A stretch of 64,000 bases of DNA from Penelope pileata (Eukaryota; Chordata; Aves; Galliformes; Cracidae). The DNA is taken from NCBI GenBank assembly GCA_013396635.1, contig WBMW01001494.1, forward strand, positions 1,210,554 to 1,274,553. The letters are read 5' to 3'. Shown here piece after piece: positions 49,089 through 61,480 of this stretch. Positions within the stretch are counted from its first letter, which is position 1; each line of letters opens with the position of its first letter. The position numbers and the translations under genes were made by a program. The notes below the pieces were generated by a model. The model was not told where the DNA came from and did not search any database. It saw nothing but the letters and a program-made list of their open reading frames with translations.

Positions 49089-51354
49089 CAGCACAGAGGA
49101 AAAATCTAGTCCCTAAAGTTTCAGTGCTCTCCAGTGAGGGTCAGATGAAGCTCATATTCTGCATGTGGGTCTTCTAACAAGTCCTGCAGGAAAACCAAGA
49201 AATGTCAGACGTGACCTTCCTGGCAAATCAAATGTGAAAAACAAGGAAGCCACACTAGGCAGGCTTTTTAAGGAAGCAAAAAAAGGGCACAGCCCGTTTA
49301 TTTTTCCTCTGCAGATCCCCTCTGAGGTCATTGTACTGTTGTAAACTACATCACTGGTAGATAACAGAGTTTATTTCTGGCACTCTGCAGCATTAGTCCT
49401 GTGTAGGTCTAAATTCATCCAGAGGAAGAGCAGAGTGTTGGAAGACAAGCGGTGAACCTGCAGCTGGCTGTGGTCTGAGCATTTAAACACAGCCACCTTG
49501 TCATAGCACGGCCAGACCCAAAAGGCAAAATGTCCCTGGCAAACCCTGGGGGTTGAATCCAGAAAAAAGCCCAAAGCTCAAAGGAGCCAGAGGTTTTTCA
49601 TTGCTCTCCTTTATGAGGATCTACTTTTCAGCCAACAAGTGTAGAAGGGTACTAAAACGAGCTTCGTGGTAGTTGTTCGCATCATCTCCCCTCTAGGGCA
49701 TGTTCCTTTCCAGAGCCCCTCTAACACACTGGGCCATTTCATGGCTTACAGGTTTCCCCTACCTGCTAATTCAAGCTGTGCAAGACCCATCCCAGAGGAG
49801 ACATCCAGGAGGGGTGTCTGAATCACCCAAATGAACCACACAGCACAGCCAAGACAAGGTGGCCATGGGGATCATCTCAAGTCCCCAAGGCTGGTATCTG
49901 CACCTCAGCAGTTACTTAAAATCCAACAGTCAAAAGACAGTGTGAGCTTTATGCACAGTTTGCCCGACCAGAAAGAGGTACCTGGCTTGGAAGAGATGGG
50001 TTATTTCCTGGACCTCCCTGTTGATAATGTGGGGAGGCCCACAGAAACTCAAAGAGATCCTCACTTTGCAAGAGAACTTCATGCTCTGTGTGTTCTGCAC
50101 TCAGCCTTCGCTGCCAGGCCACGGCCTACCTTTGCCTGCACTGTCATAGTCACCTTCATTTGCCCTCTCGGTTTCTCCAAGTGTTGGTCTCGCTCTCTCC
50201 AGTTGTCAGTATTTAGTAAGGACTGAATCTGGGACTCCACCGGCTGCACAGGCTGCTGTGGTGGACAAGCAGTAGCAAGATTCACATTGCTCATTTCAAG
50301 GGGAACAGAAAGCTGCAGCAGGGCCACCATGGGCATGAAGCGTCACCACAGGAAGATTTGGATCCCCAATGGGAAATAAACAGTTTGTTACCTAGGCTGA
50401 TGAGATACAAACAAAAAAGGACCAAATAGAAGGAAAAGACCAGGCAGGGACAGTGGTGCTGTGAGATCCAGGAGCTGGCACCAAGGCTTGTTCTCAGACT
50501 ATGGGGTGGCTGCGTGTCCTCCTTCTGTGACCACAGATGTGTTTTTCAACAGGAACTAACACATTGTAAGCCAGGCCGAGACATAGCTCCCATGTGGCCA
50601 GAGGGGACATTTGGAGCTGCTGCAGAGGCCCAGCAACGTTTCACTCCTGTCACAGTGCAGAGTGAAGAGTTAAATCCTCTCCTTCGGCGGGAGCATAAGA
50701 GGCAGCTCCCAGTTGCTGCCATCTGCTCTCATTCAGACGTGAGCTGTGTGCAGGCACTATTGAGTTCTCCATTTATTCCCTCTGACAAAACCGGAATTGC
50801 TGAGACTGTGTATAATGAAGAAGAATGTCTGAGCTGTTCTGGCGTTCACAGCAAGCCAGGCTGGCTGGGAGCTCGTGGGGAAGGAAAACATCAGATCTGA
50901 GCAGAGCGTCCTTCCCTCCGTGCAGGAGGGTGCACAAGGAGATGTCCTGGGCAATGTCTCACTCAGCTGCACACGGCCTCACCCAGCGCTTGTAGCTTTG
51001 CCCAGAGCACCCTGGTCGACCTATCCGTGTTCCCATGCAAGCAGCAGTGTCTATGCACAAGAATATTCCCTGTTTGCAGCACGTTTGCCTCTTCTCAACA
51101 AACTTTCCCTGTCCTGGAGCCACACGATGTAGTTTAGCAATCGGTCACATCACAAGCAACGATCAGCCAGGAGCTGTCCCAAGAAGCCCCAGGAGTGCCT
51201 GACTGTCTGCACCCAACCCGGATTGATGCTGCCCGGCTGAAATGTGTTGTTGCAAATGGGTGTGAACAGAAATTGCCACTGCTGATGGGAAAAAATCCAA
51301 ACCTCATTCAAAATATGAGGCTGAGGGGGGCTGTTTTTTAATATGTGATCCATT
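49089..51354. other. Non-coding stretch, no gene recognised
   Basis: Mixed sequence. The open frames at 49831-50226 and 50514-50900 (132 and 129 codons, plus strand) have no family resemblance and no convincing splice context. No repeats identified. Confidence 0.45.
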
Positions 51355-51640
51355 GTCCTAAAAGACCAAATTGTTCCACAGTTCAAAAATCACTTTTCAT
51401 TTAGAATTTTCTGGCAATTTAAAAGTTGTGGGTTTTTTTTAAGTTGGAAGAGGATATAGTATTTCTAGATTATCCAAAATAATTGTTTGATTAATTCAGA
51501 TCAAATATTTTTCAAATGGTCTCTTCCATAAAATTTTCAACAATTTGTCCTACTCCAAGCAGGAAATGGTTTCAGATACTCATAACCTCATGGGATGGAA
51601 AGTGAGTTCTAGTGAAAATCATCTGATAATTGCTCGTCTA
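51355..51640. promoter_or_regulatory. AT-rich island, possible conserved non-coding element
   Basis: Strongly AT-rich, with ATAATTGTTTGATTAATTCA near 51480 and repeated TTTTCA and AAATTTT words. Stops occur in all frames. It may be a regulatory island or an ancient unrecognisable repeat. Confidence 0.22.
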
Positions 51641-54600
51641 AATCACTTGGCAAGTACTCATGAAAAAGCAAGTCACGCCAAAGAGGATCAAGAGGGGAAA
51701 TCAAGCTAAATGCATACCAATAACTCAGCTAGCAGAGAACTGCCTGGTCTGCAGACCAGGGGTTTTAGTGAGTCATGGGCTTTTCTACCAGAGGGTGTTT
51801 TCTTCCTTGTCTGGTTCATGCAAATGCAACATGTGTGTCTTTCCCCTATCTACAGTTTGCTTTCTGGAAGTGCTGGCCGCACAAACAGCTGCAGCTCCTC
51901 TCTCCCAGCACCCTGCAGAGCAGGAGTCCTTCTGTCAGGTGGCGGCAGCAGGGACAGGTAAGGCTTAGAAAGCAAAAACACAAACAGGAAGCGATGGGGG
52001 CAGGGGATGTCCGTGCTGCTGCTTTTCCTCCAGTGTCTCAGCAGGGCAGAGAGAACCCTCGATGCCTGGGGGCCTCCTGGCTGCAGGGCCGCGGCTGCAT
52101 GGCCAGCCCCGTGCAATCCTTCCTGCTCCCTCTCCATTGCATTTCCCACTTGCCAAATCCATGAGCAACAATTGTTTCCACGCCCATTGCAGAGGACAGA
52201 TTGGGGATGGATTGCCTCTTAAGTAAATTGCCCAATGCAACACACTGGGAGCAACATTTCCCAGATATTCCAGAAACCCAGCTCACTTCCCTGCACCCAG
52301 TCTGCAAATACTTGAGAAATTCCCCCGTCAAGGTTACCCAGTAGCCTGAAGGGCTGTGACTGTTGCCCTGGTTTTGATATCCCTTGTAGGATAAACCTCT
52401 CTCCTACCTGCCTGGGCGCCTCCAGCCCTGCGCTGTGTGCAGCCCAAACATCCCAGCAGGAGACTGGAGGCCCTCTGTGCCAGGCAGGGGAAACAGCTCC
52501 CTGGGTGCCCTTAATTCAAAACAAAGCAGAAAGGGAGCAGCACTTGGTATCTGGATCTTCACTGCAGCCTCCAGCTCCTGCAGAAGCTTCATTCCCTACC
52601 TCCATGCTGGAGCTCTGCAATAAGGTTTTAAATGCCTCAGGGAGGGGTGCAGTAGCCTTTCAGGCATCAGCCAGCCGGAGCTGCACAGTGCAGGTTTCTC
52701 AGACTGAGGCCCACCTCTCTCAGATGCTTTCGTTCTAAGTAAAATCAACCATAGCAAGAGCTTAAAAGTGGTCTGACAGCGTCTCAAGTCAGGAGGGCCA
52801 GGCCGCAGCTGTAGGAGCACTGCTGTTGTCCTGGGAGAAGTGAAGAGGCACAGAGCCCAGAGGAGATTGCTCCTGAGCACCCCATGGTTTCAGTATTTTT
52901 CAATTAGCTCTGGCAGTGGAGGGTATGAAACTGCAGAGACATCTGAGCACTGCATTCCACGTAAAAATGAAACTAATCAGCCATATGTTTTTTAGAAGAG
53001 GGTACAAACAGCGGGTGCAAACAAAAATAGCATGCAACTCCTTTGAGGCTGAGGAGCCGAACTTTCAATGCTGACACCCAAGGAGACCCGAGGTGCTGGC
53101 TGGCATCCAGGCACCCCCACACAGGGGGATGCAGACCTGGACAACAACCTCCTGAGGCCCATGGCAAGGCACCCCTCCAGCACACCCAGAGGTTCAGGGT
53201 GTTGTCCATGGGATGGAGAAATTCTTGGCAGCTATGGAAGAACCTGGAAGCAAGCAGTCACACTTTGGGAAAAAGAAAAATAGTCGGATTTCAAACAACT
53301 CCAAGAACACATCAGGACTCATCTCCCCACCGCTGGCAGGAAGGGACGGCCTGGCTCTGCGCTGCATCTCCTGCTGGCCTTGCCCTTTCCTCTTTTTCAA
53401 GCACAGCATATAACTCAAAAGATTGAATAAATGCATAATAAAAGGAGGATTTTGGTCACAGGGAGAAGGCTGTGGGGCACAGCCAGTACCAAATATTTTT
53501 CTGTGCCTGATGCATCACTGGGAGTTGGGGCAGGTGCGCTTAGAAAAACAGAGCTTGTGTTTGTGCACTCTTACGACTGTTATCAAGCTGTGTATAGGAC
53601 CCAGCAGGAAACTGAAACTCTTTATGGCACTGAGGCCACTAATGTGTAAGCAAATCACATTTTATCTAGTTAATAACAGCAGAGCCTGGCCAGAGACTGC
53701 AGGCAGCTCTGGGTTAAAGTTAAACAACTCGAACTGCAATATCCATATAATGACTGCAACATTTGCTAATGTCAAGGCAGCAAAAGGTGCTGAGAGGTCA
53801 CGTGTGGCTGAGGGCTGCCTCTTGGACTAAAGAGGGCATGGAGGTGCCTTGGACTGCAGGGAAATGCAGCCAGTCCCCCAGCAACCCGAGAGCCTGGCAG
53901 GGGGATGATCGAGAGGGGTGCAGTGAGGAGGGGGCTCCCTGCAGCCCCCAGCCTGCAGCACCTCAGCAGCAGGACACAGCAGATGGACACAGATGCACAC
54001 TGCTGGCTTGATGAAGTGTTCCCACAGCACGCCACAGCCCACAGACTGGTGGCCAGTGCCAGCCCCATGCTAGCAGAAGAGAGGGCACGTTCTTTCGGAC
54101 ATATACATGCATGCATTTGTATTACAGGAAGCCATGGCCACCTGAAACTGGCTGCATGCCACTTAATCTGTATGCTCAAAGGGTCTTGGTTAGCACCTCT
54201 AACCTGGGAGTTCTGCAATCCCGGGAAAACACCTCCATTGCAAAAATCCTTTGTAACTTATCATGTCCCCTTGAGCTGCTGGAAGACACGGCTGTGATTT
54301 GGGGCTGCACAGATCCAGCCCAGCACTAGACTGCCAGAGCTGACCCTGGAGGGCTTGGTGAAAGCCGTGCTGCAGTGTGCCTGCGTGCATCGGTGCAAGC
54401 AGCCTGCAGTGCTGTTAGGCTTCAGCTGTATCTCCACAAATCCCTGCTGCATCCCACTGTCACCTGAGGTGGGAATCCAAACACCATCTGCCTGAAGTCA
54501 GACTCCAGCAGCATCCATGGGCCAGAAGCTGTCCCTGACAGTATTTTCATCTCAAGAAATGAAAATGCAATCATCCACAATTAGAAATGGCTGTGGAGGA

Positions 54601-54984
54601 CATTGTGGAGTGGAAACATTCCAGGTGCAGCACAAAGCTCAGTACAAGACCATCTAGGAAGGAAGGTGATTTCTGAGCTCACAGTCAGTCTCTCCCAGGT
54701 TTCACTCACTCATTCTTTCAAACTCGCATACGAGCACCGAGCTGTGTGAGCTCTCATAGCCCCGTCAGGACCTGTGGTGACGTGGAAATAAGGGACAACA
54801 GCTCTCAATTCTTCTTAGGTAGGCAGCTATGCACTGGGTCCTGGACTTTGTGCCTTTTGTGCCCTTTGGGAACTGAGAGCAATCATGATCTTTCCATCCC
54901 GCCTGCCTCTGTGAGTCACGAGGCCTCTGCTGATGTACTCAGGCTGGTTGGGCTCCTTTCTGGGTGTAATCTCTCCTTTGTTTT
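51641..54984. other. Non-coding stretch, no gene recognised
   Basis: Mixed sequence with overlapping open frames on both strands (up to 148 codons) that match nothing known. An 18-base run of strictly alternating purine and pyrimidine lies at 54099-54116 (ACATATACATGCATGCAT), a weak Z-DNA-type sequence. Confidence 0.45.
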
Positions 54985-55066
54985 AGGCTGTCCTTTGTTT
55001 CACTGCTCCAGATGTCCTGAGGATCTGTGTGTGGATTGCTCTGCTGCTGAAGACCTGCTGATCTAG
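54985..55066 (+). other. Weak candidate terminal exon with a Cys-rich tail
   Basis: After the acceptor-like run TCTCCTTTGTTTTAG, one frame reads CPLFHCSRCPEDLCVDC and then a short tail to a TAG stop at 55064-55066. The spacing FHC-x2-C-x4-LC-x2-C resembles the second half of a ZZ-type zinc finger, but the first half is not seen upstream. The same frame is open back to 54746 with unremarkable residues. No gene is recognised, no partner exon is identified, and chance is the likeliest explanation. Confidence 0.12.
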
Positions 55067-57589
55067 CAGATTGGCACATGCCTTTCTTTTAACCCTTCCC
55101 ACTGTTTTCCCTGCTGCTTTCACATCCAGACATCACCATTCTGCTCAGTTTTAAGTTCCTGCTCCACAGCCTGAGCTGAACTCCGAAAAAAGTTTTCCCT
55201 TTTCCACAGGAGCTGTCCTGCTCCCACAGAGCTCAGAGAAGCAGGTCCAGGTCTTATCTGCAGGCATTAGCCGATAGCAGATGAACTCTGGCAGATCTTC
55301 CAGGAGGGTGTGTGCAAGGTGATTTCAGCCATAAAGCCCTCATGGGCTGGGTGCGCTGTTTTTCACCCTCCTCATTCTCCACTTAGGCACTTGCACTGAT
55401 TTACAGACTCCCTGTGCCCGTGGGCTCACACCTCCCCGGGGCCGTCCCCTGTGAGCGTGACTGCAGTGCTCACGTGCAGGAGGGCTGTCCCCGCCGGCAG
55501 CTGCCCATGGCCCTGAGCCCACGCAGCAGCCCAGAATGACTCCACAGTTTTCCTCACACTCCCGGGATGCTGTGCCTGATCCTGATGCGGGGCTGAGGGC
55601 TGGGCAGGCACTGTCCCGGTGGCAGAGGACAGACATCTCACCAGGCAGGCCGTGGGGCTCCCATCGTGCCGCCCCAAATAATGCAGGGTGAGGGGACGCA
55701 GGGTAATGCAGTGGGGTGACAGGGGGCTGCTTTGTGCCCAACATCCCGGAGGTGCCGTCCCTTCACTCCCAATACAATTCCAGCTGGCTGAACAGCAGTG
55801 CGATCCCAGCGAGCACTCAGCTGGGAGCTGAGGGTGCGCGGTGCAGCCCTGACAGGGGTCCCCCCCCGGCACCGCCTGCCTGGCCGAGCCCCTCCGCCAG
55901 GGACCATCTGCTGCCAGCCTCCCGCAGCCCTCAGCCAGGGAGCAGCGGTGCCGGCAGTGCTCCAGGAAACTAAGGCAGAGCACAGAAGGCAGCGTGCACC
56001 GCTGGTGCTCTGCTTTTAGCCTGAGGGACAGAGGAAGAGGAGGGAGCATGAGCTCCAGGCAGTCCCCAGTGCTCTGCTCCCCTGGGTGTGTGGCTTTGGG
56101 GGTACCAAAATGGGGTGAGTGCGTTGTTCCCCCATACCCGGGGATGCCACCACACAGAGAAAGGAGGAGGATGAGAGGCTGCAGCCACGTGCCTGCTCCA
56201 AACTCCGCTCCCATCTTCTGCTGTTTCCCAGGCCCGGGCTGGGTCTGCTGCCATCCTGACTGTAGGACAAAGCTGTCCCTGACAGCAGAAGCACAACGTC
56301 ACAGAGTTCTTTGAATCTCTCTGGGCTTTTGGAGGGAATTTCTTCTTGCACTGAAATTCTCCCTTGTGCCAGAGAGGCAATTTGGGGAAAGTCTTGAGAA
56401 ACCTAGGTTGTGCAACCAGGAGTTTAAAGTGATTTTGAACCCACAAAGCAACTGACAATGTTTTTGTCAGCAGTTATTACCAAAACCCTCTGGTTCCACT
56501 GTTACAGCAGCTCCTGCCCAAGGAGGAGTGTGGAGGAGCCTGCCTCAGACCTGGCAGCTCTGTGCTCCTGCAGCCCAGCACCCTGCTGCTCGCTGTTCCC
56601 CTCCTCACGCCATCATATGCAGCCACCTCATCTTTCATCTGATTTTTCTGTCGGTCCCTTGCCATTCAGGGCTGCCCACATGGTTTCTAAATACCCACAG
56701 CCAGGCAGGAGTGACACCGCGTTTGTAGGACTTTGCTCGCTGCTCCAGGACAGCTGTGCTCAGCTATTGCAGCACCAGACCCTGCAGTGCCCTCCTGCAT
56801 CCTTCCAACCACCCCAGCATCCTTGGCACAGATCCGCCCGCTGTGCCTGCCCCAGGACAGATGGGAGCGGCTGTCCCTGTGGCCACAGCACGGGAAGGAC
56901 CACGACCCAGGGCCTTCCAAGGGGCAGCTTGGCAAACCCTGCAGGGCGACAGCAGTCTTCTTGCTAAAGTCAACAGCTCTGAGCCTGAATACACACAGCT
57001 GGACACAAAGTGGCTGGAGACTACATCTGCTGAATAAGAAGGGGTCATTGTTACGCTTTGTCACCAGTCTCAGAGCAGATAGCACTTTAGAGCCATTTGG
57101 TTTTGCACTCTGAACAGTTAAAAAGGTCAGGCGCTGAGCACGGGCAGTGCGGTGTTTTCCCAGCACAGAGTGTGATGTGAATATTCCCAGGTGTGAATAT
57201 TTGTCTGAACATCCGCTGCCTTCCCAGTCCCGCGGCACGGAGCTTTGATCTGTTCCCCAGCCGAGCCCTGGTGCATGCTGTGCTTTCCCCGTCCCCCTGC
57301 CCCTCTGCCCTGCACCGCGTCGCTGTGCCAGTGAGGGTGAATAGCAGAGCTGCGATGGACCAGCTCCAGGAGGACCACAGGCTGTCCCTGCAGGCAGTGC
57401 CTTCAGTTCACTGTTAGTGTGAAGTAGAGCCCAGACATGCTAATGAAACTCATGGGCTGCCAGTGAAAGCAGCTCTGCTTTCTCCTGCCGACTGCTCTGA
57501 GTCTGTGCTGGCAGCGCGGTGCAGGACGGGCACTGCAGGCAGCCGGGTGTGCTCCCACCGCGCTGCTCCGCAGGGCAACTGCAAACCCA
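55067..57589. other. Non-coding stretch, GC-rich from about 55420 to 56000
   Basis: The GC-rich part carries scattered CpGs and a C8 run near 55861. A 262-codon minus-strand open frame (55426-56214) spans it, with minus and plus frames in other phases also open. No domain, signal peptide or family is recognisable. Confidence 0.45.
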
Positions 57590-58200
57590 GACATAAATTG
57601 TGGTTAACCTTTGCTCTCTCTCATATGTTTGTCCAGAGGCTACAGAAATATTGCACAAGACACGCAATAGCCAGAGAAACAAAAATAACTTTCATTAAAC
57701 TGTCCCGGAGTGGGAGGGAAGGGAGGATTTCTGAAAACACTGTTCTTCCACAATAAAGGAAGGTGTTTGGGAAAAGAATGCAAACCGAGTATTCTTTTAT
57801 CAACAATTAAAGATATGTGTTCAGATCTCGAGAGGGACAGACACACGCCCTCGTGACTCACGTACAGTGGGGCTTTGCGCTCTGACTTTGACGTCTTGTT
57901 TGCTCTTTTCAAGACCAAAACAACTCACTTTCCCATCAACTCAGCTCTTTCCAGCTACCCTGACTTTATAGCTCTTGCTAATTCCCCCCTCCCTCACTGC
58001 TGCAAAACAAAGATGAACATATCCTAATTCCTTGTTATTTCTGAATAATGTAGGATTAACAAGAGTGATAAAACTTGATTTTACAAAATCAAGTTTAAAT
58101 TGCAAGAAAAATAAACTACTTGCTTTGCCAGTGCAGAACTGATTACAAGATGTTTGCATCTACCTGCAGATAGAGATATCAGCCAGCTGTGCGTGTATTT
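57590..58200. other. AT-rich non-coding islands
   Basis: Two AT-rich intervals (about 57640-57830 and 57950-58170) flank a more balanced spacer. The second contains the 26-base palindrome annotated separately. No gene or transposon recognised. Confidence 0.35.
58071..58096. repeat. 26-bp near-perfect palindrome
   Basis: The arms AAACTTGATTTT (58071-58082) and AAAATCAAGTTT (58085-58096) are exact reverse complements separated by two bases. It could extrude as a small cruciform or bind a symmetric dimer. No terminal-inverted-repeat element is visible around it. Confidence 0.65.
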
Positions 58201-59532
58201 GTGATGCTAAAAGTGGAGTCACAAAGGCTATTGGGAAAGAAAATTCCTGCAGGCTGGAACCCATGAAAGCAGGCACCGGAGAAGGTGGCAGAAAAGCCCA
58301 GGGAGTATCCAGGCTGGGTTTCTGAAGACAAATCGTCTATACTAAAGCATGCAAATATAGCCTCATGCATCTTTTGTATTCTTTTTCCACAAGCCTTCGA
58401 CTGAATGAGTTTTAGTAGCACAAATGTTGGAGGAAAGTGAAGTTCAAAGCTGCATGCATGAGTAACCATGGAAACTGAATTTTAAATTTGCACATGCAAG
58501 TATTTGTATCCAAAGTACTTTGTACGCCCGGCCAATGCGGGAAGAGGGACACCATCATGTCACAACTGGCCAATCACAACTTGGAAACACAGCTTGAATT
58601 TCAAATATCACCTACTTACAGCAAACCTCCATCCACGGAGCAGAGAAAAAAGAAATGTGAAAAAACCTGCCTCGAATTGCCATCTGCTCGTGAATATTCC
58701 ACAATTAGCAGGGATGGATTCATTGGATACATTATTCATTGTGGATTATTCTCTCAGATCTAACAGCAATAGTGCAATGGGTATTTGGACATTGTAGCAA
58801 GGAACCTTTTCAGGCATGGAAGGTGTGTGTGTCCGTCCCCACGTATGAATATGGATGTGCTTCTGTCCTGCAGGAATCTGCAACAATGGCTGCATGGTGA
58901 ACACCTTGTCCTCCGCAGTGACAGAAAACCTGGAGCTCCCTTATAAACTGCATTTTTGTTATCCCTTTTCATCTTCATTCGTCCTCTGCCTCAACCCCTC
59001 CTCCCTCATCTGGGCTGCGGGTGCACCACGACCAGCTGCCGTGTTAGCAACAAAGGCACTGGCTTTGTTTCACTTGCTGTGGCTCAGGTAGTGGGAGAGG
59101 TTTTGCGAGATGATGTTTTCCTATTCCCACTGCTTCCAATGTGGTGCACATTGAGAAGTTAAAGCCCAAACAAAACAAAATCCTCCAGGTGCAATGCTGT
59201 GTTTGTGAGCGTGGAATATTGCACATTTCCCAGAAAATCTTCTTAAGTTGTCCTGCACTTGGCAGTCTGCATATGCAGATGGATTTTAGGCCCCTTTTGC
59301 AGGTTCAACTTTTGTGGCACAGACCTAGCCACTCTGTGACCATCAAAGACAGATTGACCCCTGCAGCCCTGAGTGCCAAAGCCACGATAGAGCAGAGACA
59401 GCCCAGACCCCTCAGCTGGGAGCGACGGCCAAGAGGGAGGGAAAGAAACAGTCCTGAGGAGGATCACACTCAGGCCTGAGGCTGGGTTATGGGAGAGCCA
59501 ATGTGTCCAGGCTGTGCCGGGGTTTCTTAAGT
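58201..59532. other. Non-coding stretch, no gene recognised
   Basis: Mixed sequence. Two CCAAT boxes (GGCCAATGCG near 58530 and GGCCAATCAC near 58567) lie about 38 bases apart in a fairly AT-rich segment (58470-58800); paired CCAAT boxes are typical of NF-Y-bound promoters or enhancers, but no transcription start can be shown. Confidence 0.4.
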
Positions 59533-59588
59533 AGAAAGAACACAGAGAAAAGGAAAGGAGAAAAATGATAAGGGAGAAAAAAAAAAGT
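59533..59588 (+). repeat. Purine-rich low-complexity tract
   Basis: Mostly A and G (GAGAAAAGGAAAGGAGAAAA and a terminal A10) with a few pyrimidines. Simple sequence. Confidence 0.75.
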
Positions 59589-61189
59589 CTAACGTAGCAC
59601 AGCATGGAGTTTTGCAACTTCAATTTGTCCAATGCTGTTCACAGACGAACACTCCCCTGAAGCAGCACAGACTTGTGCAAGTGAGGGTTGTGCAATGCCC
59701 GTCGCGCTGCCAGCTGTTTGCCCAACTGCACCGGGGAGCAACGCGGAGCCGCACAGGACTGAGCCAGGACCCTGCGAGCAGTGCAAGGCTCTGGCGTGAG
59801 TTGCACACAGACCTTCAGGTGGAGGCAGAGCAGCAGCCCCTTCTCACAGCTGCACTGCGCCATGTGGGCCTGCAGTGAGGCTCTGCTTGGCTGGACACAT
59901 TTGCCTTTAGCTGGGGACCCACTGAAACCATCACGGAGCAGGACGTGGTCAGGGATCAATAGGACAGGCTTTCTGCCGTGCTTATCTAGGGCAGCTCCCA
60001 GGTAACTGCTGACAGGGAAGGTAAATGGGCTGCTCTCCTCTGACTGGCCGCAACATCCAGGCAGTCTATGGATGCCGCGTGCAGGCACAGACGTGACTTC
60101 CCATTTATTTCCTATCTCATTAGCTAAACGGCAGGCTCTGGGTCCAGTTGAAGTGGACGAACTTGTGAAACTCCCACCCAAAAATGCTTGTGGTGTCCAG
60201 GAACTACGTGTGCTCAAAACTCACAAGAACAGGGATTTTGCTTGGGGTGCATGGGCACACTGAGCCTAATTTCCTGGCTTTAAGCCAGAGACGGTCCTTG
60301 GGTCAACACAGACACCCAGCTGCAGGACTCTGGGCAGCCTCAGGCAGGATGTGCTGAGTCCACACAGGTCAGACAGGGGTCTGAAGAGAGGCTGGTAAAT
60401 CCCAGTCAGCATTTAAATCTTCATCCACTGTGTACCAAGAGAGGAGGCAAAAGTCACCCGGGGACAAGGACACGTGAAGAGCCAGTGGCCCTGCCCTTGG
60501 CACAGAGCAGGTGTGATGCTAGTTCCCACCCTTCCAGCAGGAGAGGGGACATGTGGGGTTGTCCCCACTTGGAGATTTCCCCAAGTGAGGCAAAGACTGC
60601 TCGTGCATGTACGGGGCTCTGCTGAGAGGGGCCAGCGTCCCTGTGCTCTTCTGTGGCTCAGCCCTGAATTGATCCTGCTGTCCGTGGGTGTCACCAGGAC
60701 TGTGCATGTTCAGTGGTTGTCATGAGGGGGATCAGTGTCTTTTCCCACAGAGTATATCCTGAAATGCCTTCATGGAAGAAGATGGAAGAGGAACTGAGGG
60801 ACCCATCGCAGAGGAGCCAGTTCTAAGCCAACCTCTCTCTAAGCCCTCTTTCTCCAAAGCAGCGTAAAACGCAATCCATGGTGACCGAGTCCCAAAGGCA
60901 GAGAGAGGAGGAATTTCTGCCTTGCTCAGTGCTGGAGAACGAGCAGCAGTTCCATCTCCTATGCCTCAGTTGTCCGAAAAAAGAATTAAGAGAAAAACGT
61001 GTCCTCCAATTCCAGGGGACAAAAAGGAAACCACGAAAATGGTGACAGTTTCACTGAACTGAAGGCAGCCTCACAGCAAATTCCAGCCATGACAGAATGT
61101 GACCAGCAGTGACTTCCCATCTGCAAATCCAGGTCTGTTTGTAGAGGTGATGTTCTACTGGAAATACAGTTGGGCCAAAATAGAAATTC
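59589..61189. other. Non-coding stretch, no gene recognised
   Basis: Mixed sequence. A 192-codon minus-strand open frame (59639-60217) overlaps plus-strand open frames and matches no known protein. A weak terminal-exon candidate at 60124-60263 is listed separately. Confidence 0.4.
60124..60263 (+). other. Weak candidate terminal exon
   Basis: A good pyrimidine tract and acceptor (TTTCCTATCTCATTAG) ends at about 60123. One frame then reads AKRQALGPVEVDELVKLPPK and onward to a TGA at 60261-60263; another reads LNGRLWVQLKWTNL then stops. The residues are protein-like, but no family is recognised and no donor or partner exon is identified nearby. The minus strand is open here too. Confidence 0.1.
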
Positions 61190-61480
61190 GGAGTTGGATT
61201 GTGTCAATTTAGATCATATTTTCTCCGGAAAAAAAAAGTCAAAATGAATCATTTCATTTTTCTCTTCTCATTTCATGAGGTAGGAAGTTTCACCTGGTCA
61301 TGTTTCATTTCATTTAAACCTTTATAGCTAAATAACTTTTTGCTCCAGAATAATATATATGCATCCACTTTAGATATTTACCATGTAAATCTTGCTGAAT
61401 TCAGCTACTTTACCAAATTATTGCACTCTGCATTCTGTTCCATCTTGTGACTACATTTTTACTAGATGACACCTTCCAAT
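61190..61480. promoter_or_regulatory. AT-rich island with repeated ATTTCATTT words
   Basis: ATTTCAT(TT) words recur between about 61250 and 61315, followed by ATATATATGCATCC near 61355 and TAAATTATTGCAC-like sequence near 61417. There is no coding frame. It may be an old decayed repeat or a regulatory island. Confidence 0.2.

Noticed and set aside
55426..56214. 262-codon open frame, minus strand
   Set aside because: It lies in GC-rich, stop-poor sequence where two other minus frames and several plus frames are open as well. The translation is Cys/Pro/Ser/Gly-rich without a recognisable family.
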